A stretch of DNA of 57,990 bases from Pseudomonadota bacterium (lineage in GTDB: Bacteria; Pseudomonadota; Gammaproteobacteria; Burkholderiales; Burkholderiaceae_B): positions 1-57,990 of the forward strand of contig JAFAEO010000077.1 of NCBI GenBank assembly GCA_023423975.1, given 5' to 3'. A model generated the notes under the pieces. The model searched no databases. It was not told the DNA's origin and worked only from the letters and a program-made list of their open reading frames with translations. This document shows positions 7,832-16,071 of the stretch, piece after piece; within the stretch, counting starts at the first letter, position 1; each line of letters opens with the position of its first letter. The translations under genes were made by a program, and so were the position numbers.

Positions 7832-8815
7832 CTATTGATTCATCTTGATATTTTCCGCCTTGATCAGATCTCCCCATTTTTTGGTATCCTGATCGATCAG
7901 TGATGCAAATTGTGCTGGTTCCAGATCATCGGTGTCCAGGCCTGAGGTTTGCACGTATTGCGTGACCGCCGGTGTTTTCATGACCGCACGATAAGCCAGG
8001 TTCAGTTCCTTGATTTTCTCATCAGGCGTTCCGGCCGGTGCAAAAACACCGTACCAGTTGGTCGCATGAACATTTTTGATGCCCAGTTCGTCAAATGTGG
8101 GCACCTGCGGCAGCGCTGCTGATCGCTTGGCCGATGCCACGCCGATAGGCACCAGGCTGCCCTGCTTGATGTGCTGCACCAGGCCGGACACATCGCCAAA
8201 GAAGCCATCAACCTGTCCGCCTATGGTCGCGGTAATTGCCGGTGCGGCGCCGCCAAACGGCACAATCAGCGTATTGGCTTTGGTGGCAATGCGAAACTGG
8301 GCAATCGCCATATGAGGCATGCTGCCCACCCCGGAGGTGGACAGCGATATTCCGTCGGGATTACTTTTGGCCTTTTCCAGCAATTCCTTCACACTTGTAA
8401 TACCGCTTTTCTTGGACACGACCAGCACTTCGGGTGTGGAAACAAGCAACGCTACCGGACGCAGGTCCTTTGCCGGGTCGTAGATCAGCTTTTTATAAAG
8501 CGCCGGATTGATGGCAATCGCACCGGTAGAACTTAGAAACAGCGTATTGCCATCCGGTTTTGCGCGGGTAACTGTACTGGCGGCAATGGCACCATTACCA
8601 CCCGGTTTATTTTCCACCACCACCGTCTTCTTAAGCTGGCCCTCCAGCTCTTTTCCGGTCACCCTGGCCAGCGTATCGCCGGGGCCACCGGCAGGAAAGG
8701 CCACCACGACACTCACGGGAGATGCGGCCACAGCATGCTGGCTGACAGCAAGGCCCAGAACAGCAGCGGCAACTGGCATCACGTATTTAATATATTTTTT
8801 TCCGAATCCGGACAT
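7832..8815 (-). CDS. Bug-family (TctC) periplasmic substrate-binding protein
   Basis: Periplasmic receptor of the tripartite tricarboxylate transporter type, a family greatly expanded in Bordetella relatives. There is a signal peptide (hydrophobic VMPVAAAVLGLAVSQHAVAA), then VVVAFPAGGPGDTLAR, VVVENKPGGNGAIAA and PDGNTLFLSSTG, the loops that grip a ligand carboxylate. The 327-residue length is normal. No tctA/tctB membrane genes are nearby, so it is an orphan receptor that must use a distant membrane pair or act in sensing. It is last in the minus-strand set after the dehydrogenase and lactonase, suggesting a sugar acid or hydroxy acid ligand. Confidence 0.88.
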   Translation of the reverse strand: MSGFGKKYIKYVMPVAAAVLGLAVSQHAVAASPVSVVVAFPAGGPGDTLARVTGKELEGQLKKTVVVENKPGGNGAIAASTVTRAKPDGNTLFLSSTGAIAINPALYKKLIYDPAKDLRPVALLVSTPEVLVVSKKSGITSVKELLEKAKSNPDGISLSTSGVGSMPHMAIAQFRIATKANTLIVPFGGAAPAITATIGGQVDGFFGDVSGLVQHIKQGSLVPIGVASAKRSAALPQVPTFDELGIKNVHATNWYGVFAPAGTPDEKIKELNLAYRAVMKTPAVTQYVQTSGLDTDDLEPAQFASLIDQDTKKWGDLIKAENIKMNQ

Positions 8816-8833
8816 GTCTTCCTCCTTATGCCG

Positions 8834-9781
8834 TCAGGCACCCGCAATCCCTTGCGTATTGACGAACAGTGAATAAATGGACGTACACGACGCCATGAAC
8901 AGGCGGTTCCGATGCAAACCGCCAAAACAAAGATTGGCGCACCGCTCGGGCAAAGCAATGCGCCCCAGCAGTTCGCCTTGCGGGCTAAACACCCTGACCC
9001 CATCAAGGTCGGCAGTCCCCATTCCCCAGCCACACCATAAATTGCCATGGACATCCACCCGAAAGCCGTCCGGTGTCCCTTCACCTGCATCAAAAAGCAC
9101 ACGCTGCCCAAGCAAACCGGTGCCGTCGGCATTCAGATCAAAGGCCAGCAGGTTACGCGGTTGGGCACGTGATTCGACTATGTACAATTGTGATTCGTCG
9201 GGGGAGAATGCCAGACCGTTAGGGCCGTTGACGGCATCAGTCACCAGTGCCACGTTTCCGTCAACCGGGTCAATGCGATAGACCGCAGCTGGCAGTTGCT
9301 GCTCTGCCTGTTCACCCTGATAGTAGCCAACGATGCCAAACGGCGGATCGGTAAACCAGACCGAACCGTCTGACTTGACCACCACGTCATTGGGAGAATT
9401 CAGGCGCTTACCCTGATAGCTATCGGCCAGCACGGTCATGCGGCCATCCGGTTCCGTGCGCGTTACCCGGCGCGACAGATGCTCGCAGGTGATCAGACGT
9501 CCCTGACGGTCGCGTGTATTACCATTGGCATAATTTGACGGACTGCGAAAAACCTGGCTCTGACCGGTGGAGGCGTCCCATCGCATGATGCGGTTGTTCG
9601 GGACGTCGCTCCATAGCAAACAGTTCCAGTCGCCAAACCACACCGGCCCTTCGGCCCAGCGACTGCCGCCTGCGAGCCGCTCGAGCGCCGCCAATGGCAG
9701 CGTCAGCGCGTGAAAGCGGGGGTCCAGCGCAATCACGGCAGGATCCGGATAGCGGACGGGGGGCTCAGTCGCAGCGTGCAC
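8834..9781 (-). CDS. SMP-30/gluconolactonase/LRE-like lactone hydrolase
   Basis: Six-bladed beta-propeller lactonase of 315 residues. Family motifs seen are the opening ERLAGGSRWAEGPVW with the metal-ligand glutamate, LLWSDVPNNRIMRW, the metal-site asparagine in LNSPNDVVVKSDGSVWFTDPPFG, and NGLAFSPDESQLYIVES. It probably opens a sugar lactone produced by the dehydrogenase encoded just upstream. It begins with GTG at 9781, inside the last codons of the dehydrogenase gene. A GGAGG ribosome site embedded in those codons sits at ideal distance, so translation is coupled. No signal peptide is seen, so it is likely cytoplasmic. Confidence 0.85.
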   Translation of the reverse strand: MHAATEPPVRYPDPAVIALDPRFHALTLPLAALERLAGGSRWAEGPVWFGDWNCLLWSDVPNNRIMRWDASTGQSQVFRSPSNYANGNTRDRQGRLITCEHLSRRVTRTEPDGRMTVLADSYQGKRLNSPNDVVVKSDGSVWFTDPPFGIVGYYQGEQAEQQLPAAVYRIDPVDGNVALVTDAVNGPNGLAFSPDESQLYIVESRAQPRNLLAFDLNADGTGLLGQRVLFDAGEGTPDGFRVDVHGNLWCGWGMGTADLDGVRVFSPQGELLGRIALPERCANLCFGGLHRNRLFMASCTSIYSLFVNTQGIAGA

Positions 9782-10562
9782 TCATGCCTCCGTCCACGAT
9801 AATTTCAGTGCCCGTGATAAAGCGCGCTTCATCGGACGCCAGAAAAAGCGCGGCATTGGCCGTATCAATGCCATCGCCCATGAATGGCAGCGGAATACGC
9901 GCCTGGCGCTGTGCCAGCAGCGTGCTTACATCGCCGCCCGCGCGCTGTCCTGCCAGACGCGTTTCTACCATGGGTGTGTGCATCTGACCCGGAACCACGG
10001 TATTGCACCGTATATTGCGCTTGGCATATTCCACAGCCACGACGCGGGACAATTGGATAATACCTGCCTTGGCGCTGGCATATCCAACCTGCGCCGAACC
10101 GGTCCAGCGGATGCCGGATGTGGAAGAAATATTGACAATGGCCCCGGCACCCTGTTGTTCCATAAAGGGCAATACATACTTGCAGCCCAGAAAAACACTT
10201 TTCAGATTGAAATCAAGCTGGCTGTCCCATGTTTGCTCATCCAGGGCAACCGGGCCACCCTTTTTTGAACCACCGACATTGTTGACAAGAATATCGACAC
10301 GCCCGAAGGCCTCCTGACAGGCACGCACCATCTGCTCTACCGCATCCGCCGAAGTGACATCTGCAGTCCATGTACGAATTGTGCCGTTTACTTCATTGAC
10401 CTTGGCTACGGTTTCATTTAACGCATCGGGGTTCATGTCCACGGCAAAAACCTGCGCGCCCTCGCTGGCAAACCGCCAGGCAATCGCCCGACCATTGCCC
10501 CAACCCGGCCCGACACTGCCGGCTCCTGTCACAATCGCTACTTTGTTCTCCAGACGTCTCAT
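9765..10562 (-). CDS. Short-chain dehydrogenase/reductase (SDR)
   Basis: Classical SDR of 265 residues. It has an N-terminal cofactor loop TGAGSVGPGWGNGRAIA (slightly longer than the usual TGxxxGIG), then the NNVGG strand at 94-98 and the catalytic set with Ser147 region, Tyr161 and Lys165 (VGYASAKAG). Asp42 after the second strand (VFAVDMN) suggests NAD rather than NADP. As first gene of an operon with a lactonase and a Bug protein, it probably oxidises a sugar or hydroxy acid to a lactone. It is divergent from a LysR regulator likely to control it. Confidence 0.88.
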   Translation of the reverse strand: MRRLENKVAIVTGAGSVGPGWGNGRAIAWRFASEGAQVFAVDMNPDALNETVAKVNEVNGTIRTWTADVTSADAVEQMVRACQEAFGRVDILVNNVGGSKKGGPVALDEQTWDSQLDFNLKSVFLGCKYVLPFMEQQGAGAIVNISSTSGIRWTGSAQVGYASAKAGIIQLSRVVAVEYAKRNIRCNTVVPGQMHTPMVETRLAGQRAGGDVSTLLAQRQARIPLPFMGDGIDTANAALFLASDEARFITGTEIIVDGGMSARCD

Positions 10563-10643
10563 CGCCCGCTGCCCCCATTATTGTCTAATCACAGTCATGA
10601 TGCGCGAGGGCCTGCGAATCATCAAGACCCGCCTTGCGACTTC

Positions 10644-10666
10644 TGATATTGAAAAAACGTATATCA
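10644..10666. promoter_or_regulatory. LysR-type operator, TGATAT-N11-ATATCA
   Basis: A perfect six-base inverted repeat with an 11-base spacer lies eight bases before the LysR gene start and about 80 bases upstream of the divergent SDR gene. This is the T-N11-A layout bound by LysR-type regulators. It probably serves for autorepression and for activating the catabolic operon. Confidence 0.5.
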
Positions 10667-10673
10667 TTGCTAC

Positions 10674-11579
10674 ATGGATCTCAAACAGCTTCAGTATTTC
10701 ATCGTGATTGCAGAACAGCACAGCTTTTCCCGCGCTGCGGACATGCTTGATGTGTCGCAACCCTCGCTAAGCCGGCAGATCCAATTGCTGGAGGCCGAGC
10801 TTGGACAGCATTTGCTGGTTCGCACGGGCCGTGGGGTAGAACTGACTGAAGCTGGCGCCCGTCTGCTGGGTCATGCCAGGACGCTGCACCGGATGGCCAC
10901 GCAGGCAAAGCAGGACCTGATGAATTTCCGGTCCGCTGCGCCGGGCCGGGTGCGGCTGGGTATTCCGCCGCGCATCGCCCGGCGTCTGGCGCCAAGTATC
11001 ATGCAACAGTTCCGGGCGCTGTTTCCGGATTCGTCTATTACGCTGGCCGAAGGACTAAGTGCCCAATTGCGGGACTGGTTGCTCAAAGACAAGGTTGATC
11101 TGGCGCTGCTGTACGAACCGGCACCTTCGTCTCTAATGCAGGTCGAGTCGCTTTATCGTGAAAATCTGGTGCTTGCCCATGCGCATGCCAGTGGAATGCG
11201 GCTGCCGGGACAAGTACAGGTGGCTGATCTTGGACAATATCCCCTGGTGCTGCCCAGTGCGCCCAACACGATCCGTACTCTTGTTGAACAAACCTGCCGG
11301 GATCGCAACGTGCAATTGAATGTGGTAGCCGAAGTAGATGTCGTACAGACAATCGTCGAAACCCTGAGTTATTCGCACGAACCTGTGTTCACGATCATTC
11401 CCCGTTCTGCCCTGGGCGACATTCCCGGGCAGGCCAATCTGAGCTGCGCGCCTATTGTCGAGCCTGCTATTCGCAATAACCTCACCCTTGCCATTGCCAC
11501 CGTGGCTGCAGAATCACGGCTGGTGCTTGCCGTTGCCGATATCATTCGTGGCATTGATATGCCTGGCAAGATGAACTGA
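10674..11579 (+). CDS. LysR-family transcriptional regulator
   Basis: 301-residue LysR protein. The N-terminal winged helix-turn-helix is clear (LKQLQYFIVIAEQHSFSRAA then LDVSQPSLSRQIQLLEAELG, LLVRTGRGVELTEAGARLL). A linker helix and a type 2 periplasmic-binding effector domain follow (about 90-295; GRVRLGIPPRIAR). It resembles the nitrogen-assimilation/Cbl-like branch only loosely. It is divergent from the SDR-lactonase-Bug operon, with a T-N11-A inverted repeat directly upstream, so those genes are its likely target. The effector is unknown. Confidence 0.9.
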   Translation: MDLKQLQYFIVIAEQHSFSRAADMLDVSQPSLSRQIQLLEAELGQHLLVRTGRGVELTEAGARLLGHARTLHRMATQAKQDLMNFRSAAPGRVRLGIPPRIARRLAPSIMQQFRALFPDSSITLAEGLSAQLRDWLLKDKVDLALLYEPAPSSLMQVESLYRENLVLAHAHASGMRLPGQVQVADLGQYPLVLPSAPNTIRTLVEQTCRDRNVQLNVVAEVDVVQTIVETLSYSHEPVFTIIPRSALGDIPGQANLSCAPIVEPAIRNNLTLAIATVAAESRLVLAVADIIRGIDMPGKMN

Positions 11580-11605
11580 GACCAGCCCCACCAATCCCAC
11601 ATGAA

Positions 11606-11624
11606 GTACCACGCAACGTGGTAC
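11606..11624. terminator. Short perfect hairpin after the LysR gene
   Basis: GTACCACG and CGTGGTAC flank a CAA loop, 26 bases after the LysR stop codon. There is no T-run on either side, so it may be an inefficient terminator, an RNA-stabilising hairpin or a protein-binding palindrome. Confidence 0.4.
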
Positions 11625-12053
11625 ATAAGCGTCATCAATGCAGACTCACACCTGATCCGGACATATTGCGCTTGTCAAATAGAACCATTTTCAGGTAGTT
11701 GATTGCTTGAGGCATAGAATGGTTACATGGAGCCATTAACGCTTGGCATGAACTAATGCCCTGAATGTCCTTTACCCAACTTACCCGGGTGTTCCTTGAC
11801 GCGACGTTCCGCATTGCCATTGATCGCCAGATTGCGTGCCAAAGCTGAAATGAACGTGGTGTCCTGAGCGACGCCTCATGAGCGGGACGCAATGACAGAT
11901 GTCATCACCATGCGCTCATGCCTTCCTCGCCTGCGCAGATTGTCGGGCCGCTTGTGCTGCTCTGCTATTCCGTATTTTTGGCAGTTGTGATCGCCGGTCT
12001 GCCCCCCCCTGGTAACAACCGGTGGCAGCCGATATCACAAAAGCAATATAGCC
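11625..12053. other. Unassigned stretch between LysR and gor genes
   Basis: About 430 bases with no gene I recognise. On the minus strand one frame is open for some 85 codons from 11892 but shows no family resemblance or good ribosome site. Another minus-strand frame gives SALARNLAINGNAERRVKEH before a stop, which has a protein-like look and may be a decayed gene. A run of eight C residues sits at 12002-12009. Confidence 0.3.
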
Positions 12054-12074
12054 AAAGCGCTTCTTGGGCGCTTT
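12054..12074 (-). terminator. Terminator-like hairpin at the end of gor
   Basis: AAAGCGC and GCGCTTT form a seven-base stem with a seven-base loop, overlapping the gor stop codon. On the minus strand it is followed after a few bases by a T-rich stretch (GCTATATTGCTTTT). Shape and place fit a weak intrinsic terminator. Confidence 0.45.
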
Positions 12075-13419
12075 ATCCGCGCATCGTCACAAACTCTTCT
12101 GCAGCCGTAGGATGGATGCCGATCGTGGCGTCAAAGTCTGCCTTGGTCGCGCCCATGCGCACGGCTACGGCAAATCCCTGCACGATTTCTCCGGCGTCAT
12201 CGCCAGCCATATGCAAACCCACTACACGATCGGATTTTTTGTCAACGATCAGTTTCATCATCATTCTGGCAGTGCTGCCGCTAAGCGTATGCTTTAGGGG
12301 GCGAAATTCCGAACGATAGATGGTGACCTCGCCGTACATTTCGCGCGCTTCGTGCTCACTATAGCCCACCGTTCCCACGTTGGGATGGGTGAAAATGGCA
12401 GTCGGAATAAATTCATAACTCATGCGGCGCACACCCTTGCCAAACAGATGATCCACCAGCACCATGGCTTCGCCCAGTGCCACCGGCGTGAGTTGAATCC
12501 TGTCGGTCACATCGCCCAAAGCATAAATGGAAGGGGCCGATGTCCGGTAGTTTTCGTCAATCTGAATAGCGCCATTGTGATTGACCTGCACGCCGGCAGA
12601 CTCAAGATTGAGTTTTTGCACATTGGGTGCGCGTCCTGTCGCATACAGCACCTGATCGGCCTGCAGCGTCGTGCCGTCATTCAATTTCACTGAAAGAACG
12701 TCACCCTCTTTGTCGATGCCGTCCACTTTGGTTTCAAAGTGAAAATGCACGCCGGCTTTTTCCATTTCCTTTGCAGTGAACGCGCAGATTTCTTCATCAA
12801 AGCCGCGCAGGATACGATCGCGGCGGATCACGATATGCACCTGGGCGCCCAGTCCATTGAAGATCGATGCAAATTCACATGCAATATATCCCGCACCCAC
12901 CACGACCAGCCGCTGCGGAAACTGCGGGACATCGAAAATTTCATTTGAGGTAATCACATGCTCGCGCCCGGGGAAATCGGGCACGACAGGCCAGCCGCCA
13001 GTCGCAATCAAAATATGCTTTGCTGTATAGGTCTTGCCATCGTCCATGCGAACGGTATTGGGCCCGGCCAGCTCGGCCCAGCCAGTCAGGAGGGTCGCGC
13101 CGGCGTTGGTAATCAGCGAGTGATAAATGCCGTTAAGACGGGAGATCTCCGTGGCCCGGTTGGTTTTCAGGACCGACCAGTCCAGTGTCGCCTCGCCGAC
13201 ATTCCAGCCAAAACCGCGTGCCTCTTCAAAAGCTTCATGATAATGCGCAGCATAACTGTAAAGTTTCTTGGGAATGCAGCCGACATTGACACATGTTCCG
13301 CCCAGATCGGATCCTTCTGCCACCGCCACCCGGGCGCCGGCCTGTGCTGCCATGCGCGAAGCGCGTACTCCGCCGCTGCCGCCGCCGATTACAAAAAAAT
13401 CATAGTCGAAACTTTCCAT
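12073..13419 (-). CDS. gor: Glutathione-disulfide reductase
   Basis: Cytoplasmic flavoenzyme that reduces oxidised glutathione with NADPH. The 448 residues show the FAD motif GGGSGGVRASRMAA at 12-25, the redox disulfide CVNVGC (Cys43 and Cys48) followed by IPKKLY, and the second nucleotide motif VVGAGYIACEFASIFNGLG. Arginines after it (VIRRDRILRGF) indicate NADPH. The C-terminal interface domain has HPNVGTVG and the active-site IGIHPTAAEEF. The start at 13419 has a GGAG ribosome site; the longer open frame upstream is unlikely to be translated. It is a single-gene unit, divergent from the racemase gene. Confidence 0.93.
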   Translation of the reverse strand: MESFDYDFFVIGGGSGGVRASRMAAQAGARVAVAEGSDLGGTCVNVGCIPKKLYSYAAHYHEAFEEARGFGWNVGEATLDWSVLKTNRATEISRLNGIYHSLITNAGATLLTGWAELAGPNTVRMDDGKTYTAKHILIATGGWPVVPDFPGREHVITSNEIFDVPQFPQRLVVVGAGYIACEFASIFNGLGAQVHIVIRRDRILRGFDEEICAFTAKEMEKAGVHFHFETKVDGIDKEGDVLSVKLNDGTTLQADQVLYATGRAPNVQKLNLESAGVQVNHNGAIQIDENYRTSAPSIYALGDVTDRIQLTPVALGEAMVLVDHLFGKGVRRMSYEFIPTAIFTHPNVGTVGYSEHEAREMYGEVTIYRSEFRPLKHTLSGSTARMMMKLIVDKKSDRVVGLHMAGDDAGEIVQGFAVAVRMGATKADFDATIGIHPTAAEEFVTMRG

Positions 13420-13665
13420 GCTGACTCCAAATTCAAAATACGCAATATTGTCGGGCTGCCATGCCAACTGCTGCCGCAAATCAGGCCAGGCCCCTGTCTG
13501 CGGCGTTACTGCGGCTGCCTGGCGCAAATGCCAGCGGCAGGCGCATCGCTTTGGCCCCGCCTGATTGTAACCCTAGCGTCCCGGCAAGAGATGCAAAACC
13601 CCTGCGCACGAGTGCGTTGTCGGCAGCCCTGGTCGTATAATCATCCCTTACGGAGAGTTATATTC

Positions 13666-14478
13666 ATGTCATTGCCTCACACATCCTCGTTTTCCTCTTC
13701 CCTGAATGCTGCCCCACCAGTCTGGCCCGTGCTCGGTGTCCTGGGGGGCATGGGACCGCTAGCCGGCGCCACATTTGCTGCCAGACTTGTGCAACTGACC
13801 CCGGTGACGGCCGACCAGGCGCATATCCCGGTGCTGCTGCGCAATGACCCGCGGATCCCTGACCGCAGCGCGGCCCAGTTGGCGGGCGGACCCAGCCCGC
13901 TGCCGGCCATGCGTGAGGGCATGCTGGACTTGCAGCGCTGGGGCGCGCAATGCATTGCCATCCCGTGCAATACGGCGCATTTGTGGTTTGAGCAATTGCG
14001 CGACAGCGTCCAGGTGCCGGTTCTGCACATTGTCGAATCGGTCATTCAGGATCTGCAACGCAATGGCATCTGTGATGGCCCGGTGGGCATCATGGGCACC
14101 CCGGCGACGATGCAATTGGGGCTGTACCAGGAGGCACTGCGCGCGGCCGGATATGAGCCTTTTACCGGCAACGACAACAGCATTCGTGATTGGTCCGTGC
14201 AGGCCATCGCCGCTGTCAAATCCAACCAGAACGAGCAGGCCTTTGCCCCTGCGGCGGCGGCCGTCAATCGCCTTGCTCAAATGGGCGCACGGGCCGTCAT
14301 TCTGGGTTGTACGGAATTGCCGCTAGCCATCCCGCCATCGCGCCGAGATGCGTTTGATCTCGTGATATCGGACTCGATCGACGCCCTGGCGCGTGCCGTT
14401 CTGGAGCGTTTTTCGCATCATGAGCACGCCAGCGACGAAGCAGGACATCCCGCAGCGGCGGCTGCAAAACCGGAGTAG
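13666..14478 (+). CDS. Aspartate/glutamate racemase family protein
   Basis: Cofactor-independent two-cysteine racemase of the Asp/Glu/hydantoin family. Motifs visible: VLGVLGGMGPLAGATFAARL near residues 24-43, the first catalytic cysteine in AIPCNTAH and the second in VILGCTELPLAI. Both catalytic cysteines are present. Length of 270 residues is slightly above the usual 230-250, because of a Ser/Pro-rich N-terminus and an Ala-rich C-terminal tail. The ATG at 13666 has a GGAGAG ribosome site. It is followed after two bases by a glyoxalase-fold gene, hence one operon. Likely role is making or using D-aspartate or D-glutamate. Confidence 0.87.
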   Translation: MSLPHTSSFSSSLNAAPPVWPVLGVLGGMGPLAGATFAARLVQLTPVTADQAHIPVLLRNDPRIPDRSAAQLAGGPSPLPAMREGMLDLQRWGAQCIAIPCNTAHLWFEQLRDSVQVPVLHIVESVIQDLQRNGICDGPVGIMGTPATMQLGLYQEALRAAGYEPFTGNDNSIRDWSVQAIAAVKSNQNEQAFAPAAAAVNRLAQMGARAVILGCTELPLAIPPSRRDAFDLVISDSIDALARAVLERFSHHEHASDEAGHPAAAAAKPE

Positions 14479-14480
14479 CC

Positions 14481-15125
14481 ATGCCTGTACCAACCACTGC
14501 CATTGATCATCTTGTCGTGACCGCAAGCGACCTGGATGCAGGTGCGGCCTATGTCCGCGACTGCCTGGGCGTCGCCCCGCTGCCTGGCGGAGAACATGCA
14601 AAAATGGGCACCCACAATCGGCTGTTGCGCTGTGGCACAAACTGCTATCTTGAAGTGATTGCCGTCAATCCAGCCGCGCCGGCGCCCGCGCAGCCACGAT
14701 GGTTCGGATTGGATGCTTTAGAGGCGCAGAGCGCCGCATCGCTGTCGGCCTGGGTCGTGCGTACAACAAGTATTGATACCCATGCGGCAGCTAGCACGCA
14801 GCCTTTGGGCCCGGTCACCGCCATGCAGCGCGCAGACCTGAACTGGCTGATTACCATTCCCGAAAGCGGTGTGTCGCCCCTGGACGGAATGGCCCCGGCC
14901 CTGATCGAATGGCAGACCGCCGAGCTACCGGTATTATCCATGCCGGATATGGGCCTGTCGCTGGAAGCACTACATATCTATCATCCGGAACCGAAGGCGA
15001 TGCAGGCACTGCTCGCGAGTCTGCAACTGGATGCCCCGGTCTCGGTATTTCCGGCGGCACCGGACAGCAAACCGGCCTTGCGGGCGATCATCCGCACACC
15101 TGCGGGCATCCGCGCACTGGGCTGA
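14481..15125 (+). CDS. Glyoxalase-like (VOC superfamily) protein
   Basis: 214-residue protein with two VOC-type halves. The N-terminal half IDHLVVTASDLDAGAAYVRD resembles the Glyoxalase_3-like domain found in many uncharacterised proteobacterial proteins. The usual metal-binding His is in DHLV near residue 8; GGEHAKMGTHNRLLR and CYLEVIAV follow the family pattern. The reaction is unknown. It begins two bases after the racemase stop codon and is very likely co-transcribed with it. It converges on the M55 peptidase gene. Confidence 0.75.
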   Translation: MPVPTTAIDHLVVTASDLDAGAAYVRDCLGVAPLPGGEHAKMGTHNRLLRCGTNCYLEVIAVNPAAPAPAQPRWFGLDALEAQSAASLSAWVVRTTSIDTHAAASTQPLGPVTAMQRADLNWLITIPESGVSPLDGMAPALIEWQTAELPVLSMPDMGLSLEALHIYHPEPKAMQALLASLQLDAPVSVFPAAPDSKPALRAIIRTPAGIRALG

Positions 15126-15154
15126 TCAGCCCTGGCACCAAGACGCCCCGGGTA

Positions 15155-15979
15155 CTAGCGCAACGCAGCCGACATGGTGGAAAACACATTCAATATGCGG
15201 ATAACATGCTCGATACTTTCTGCCTTGAATGATAGAGTAACTCCATCTATACGGTCTGTGCCGGGCAGTACGCAGAACGTATCGGCCAATGCAGGCGAAT
15301 TGGTTTGCAGCCTGCATTCATATGGCGCGCCGATCACAAACGGGGTCAACGCCTGCGCCATGGCGGTCTTAACTGCGCTGCGCATGCTCTCGCGTATGCG
15401 CGCGCAGGCGGCCTGCGGCGTCAGCGTAGCGGCGCTGGCATGGCCCATGGCCTGTTTGGTTTCCACCCATACGGCGCCATCGAAAAAACCTTTGTTTTCT
15501 TCGATGAAATACTGGTCGCCGCTGCCGAAGATCACCGGCACACCGGCCTGACCGGCCAGCGCGCCATACAATCCCGGTTCGCCCAGCTCCATGCCGTTGA
15601 CTATCACCCGGGCAAAGGCAAAGCTGTTGATGGTATGAGCCAGTACGCCGCGGCCCTGAGCCATTGAGTGATGCCCGACCAGGGCGACAGCGTTGACGCC
15701 GAATTCCAGACCGGTCATCATGCTGTAGACCCGTGGCTTGCCGCTGATCAAAGTAGCGCGCGCATCAATTTCAGACGCAATCATATTGCGAAAGCCACCA
15801 TGCGAGTCGTTCACATAAACGGCGGTGGCGCCGCCATCGAACGCGCCGACAATAGCTGCGTTGGCTTCGGCTGTCATCCACTGTCGTGCCCGTTCGTACT
15901 CGACGTTGCCGGCACGCACTTGCTGCGCATCTACCACACCGGCGACGCCTTCAATGTCTGTTGATATCAGTACTTTCAT
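15155..15979 (-). CDS. dppA: M55-family D-aminopeptidase (DppA-like)
   Basis: Zinc metallopeptidase of family M55, whose model member is the Bacillus subtilis D-aminopeptidase DppA, which removes N-terminal D-residues from small peptides. The 274 residues show the metal-site opening ISTDIEGVAGV (Asp8, Glu10), RARQWMTAEANAAIVGAFDGGA, VNDSHGGFRNM, VALVGHHSMAQG and VNGMELGEPGLYGALAG, all conserved. There is no signal peptide, so it acts in the cytoplasm on imported peptides. It is the last gene of the operon that starts with the RpiR regulator and includes the Gsi-type importer. Confidence 0.88.
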   Translation of the reverse strand: MKVLISTDIEGVAGVVDAQQVRAGNVEYERARQWMTAEANAAIVGAFDGGATAVYVNDSHGGFRNMIASEIDARATLISGKPRVYSMMTGLEFGVNAVALVGHHSMAQGRGVLAHTINSFAFARVIVNGMELGEPGLYGALAGQAGVPVIFGSGDQYFIEENKGFFDGAVWVETKQAMGHASAATLTPQAACARIRESMRSAVKTAMAQALTPFVIGAPYECRLQTNSPALADTFCVLPGTDRIDGVTLSFKAESIEHVIRILNVFSTMSAALR

Positions 15980-16071
15980 TGATCACACCTTGTTATTTTT
16001 TGCCAACTATTATTGCAAATGTAATATTAATAGCATTCAAGACTGCCCTTGCGCGGCCGCAAGGAAGTTGC

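Noticed and set aside
12958..13665. N-terminal extension of the Asp/Glu racemase frame
   Set aside because: The extension is antisense to gor. The family N-terminus begins after 13666, where a GGAGAG ribosome site stands.
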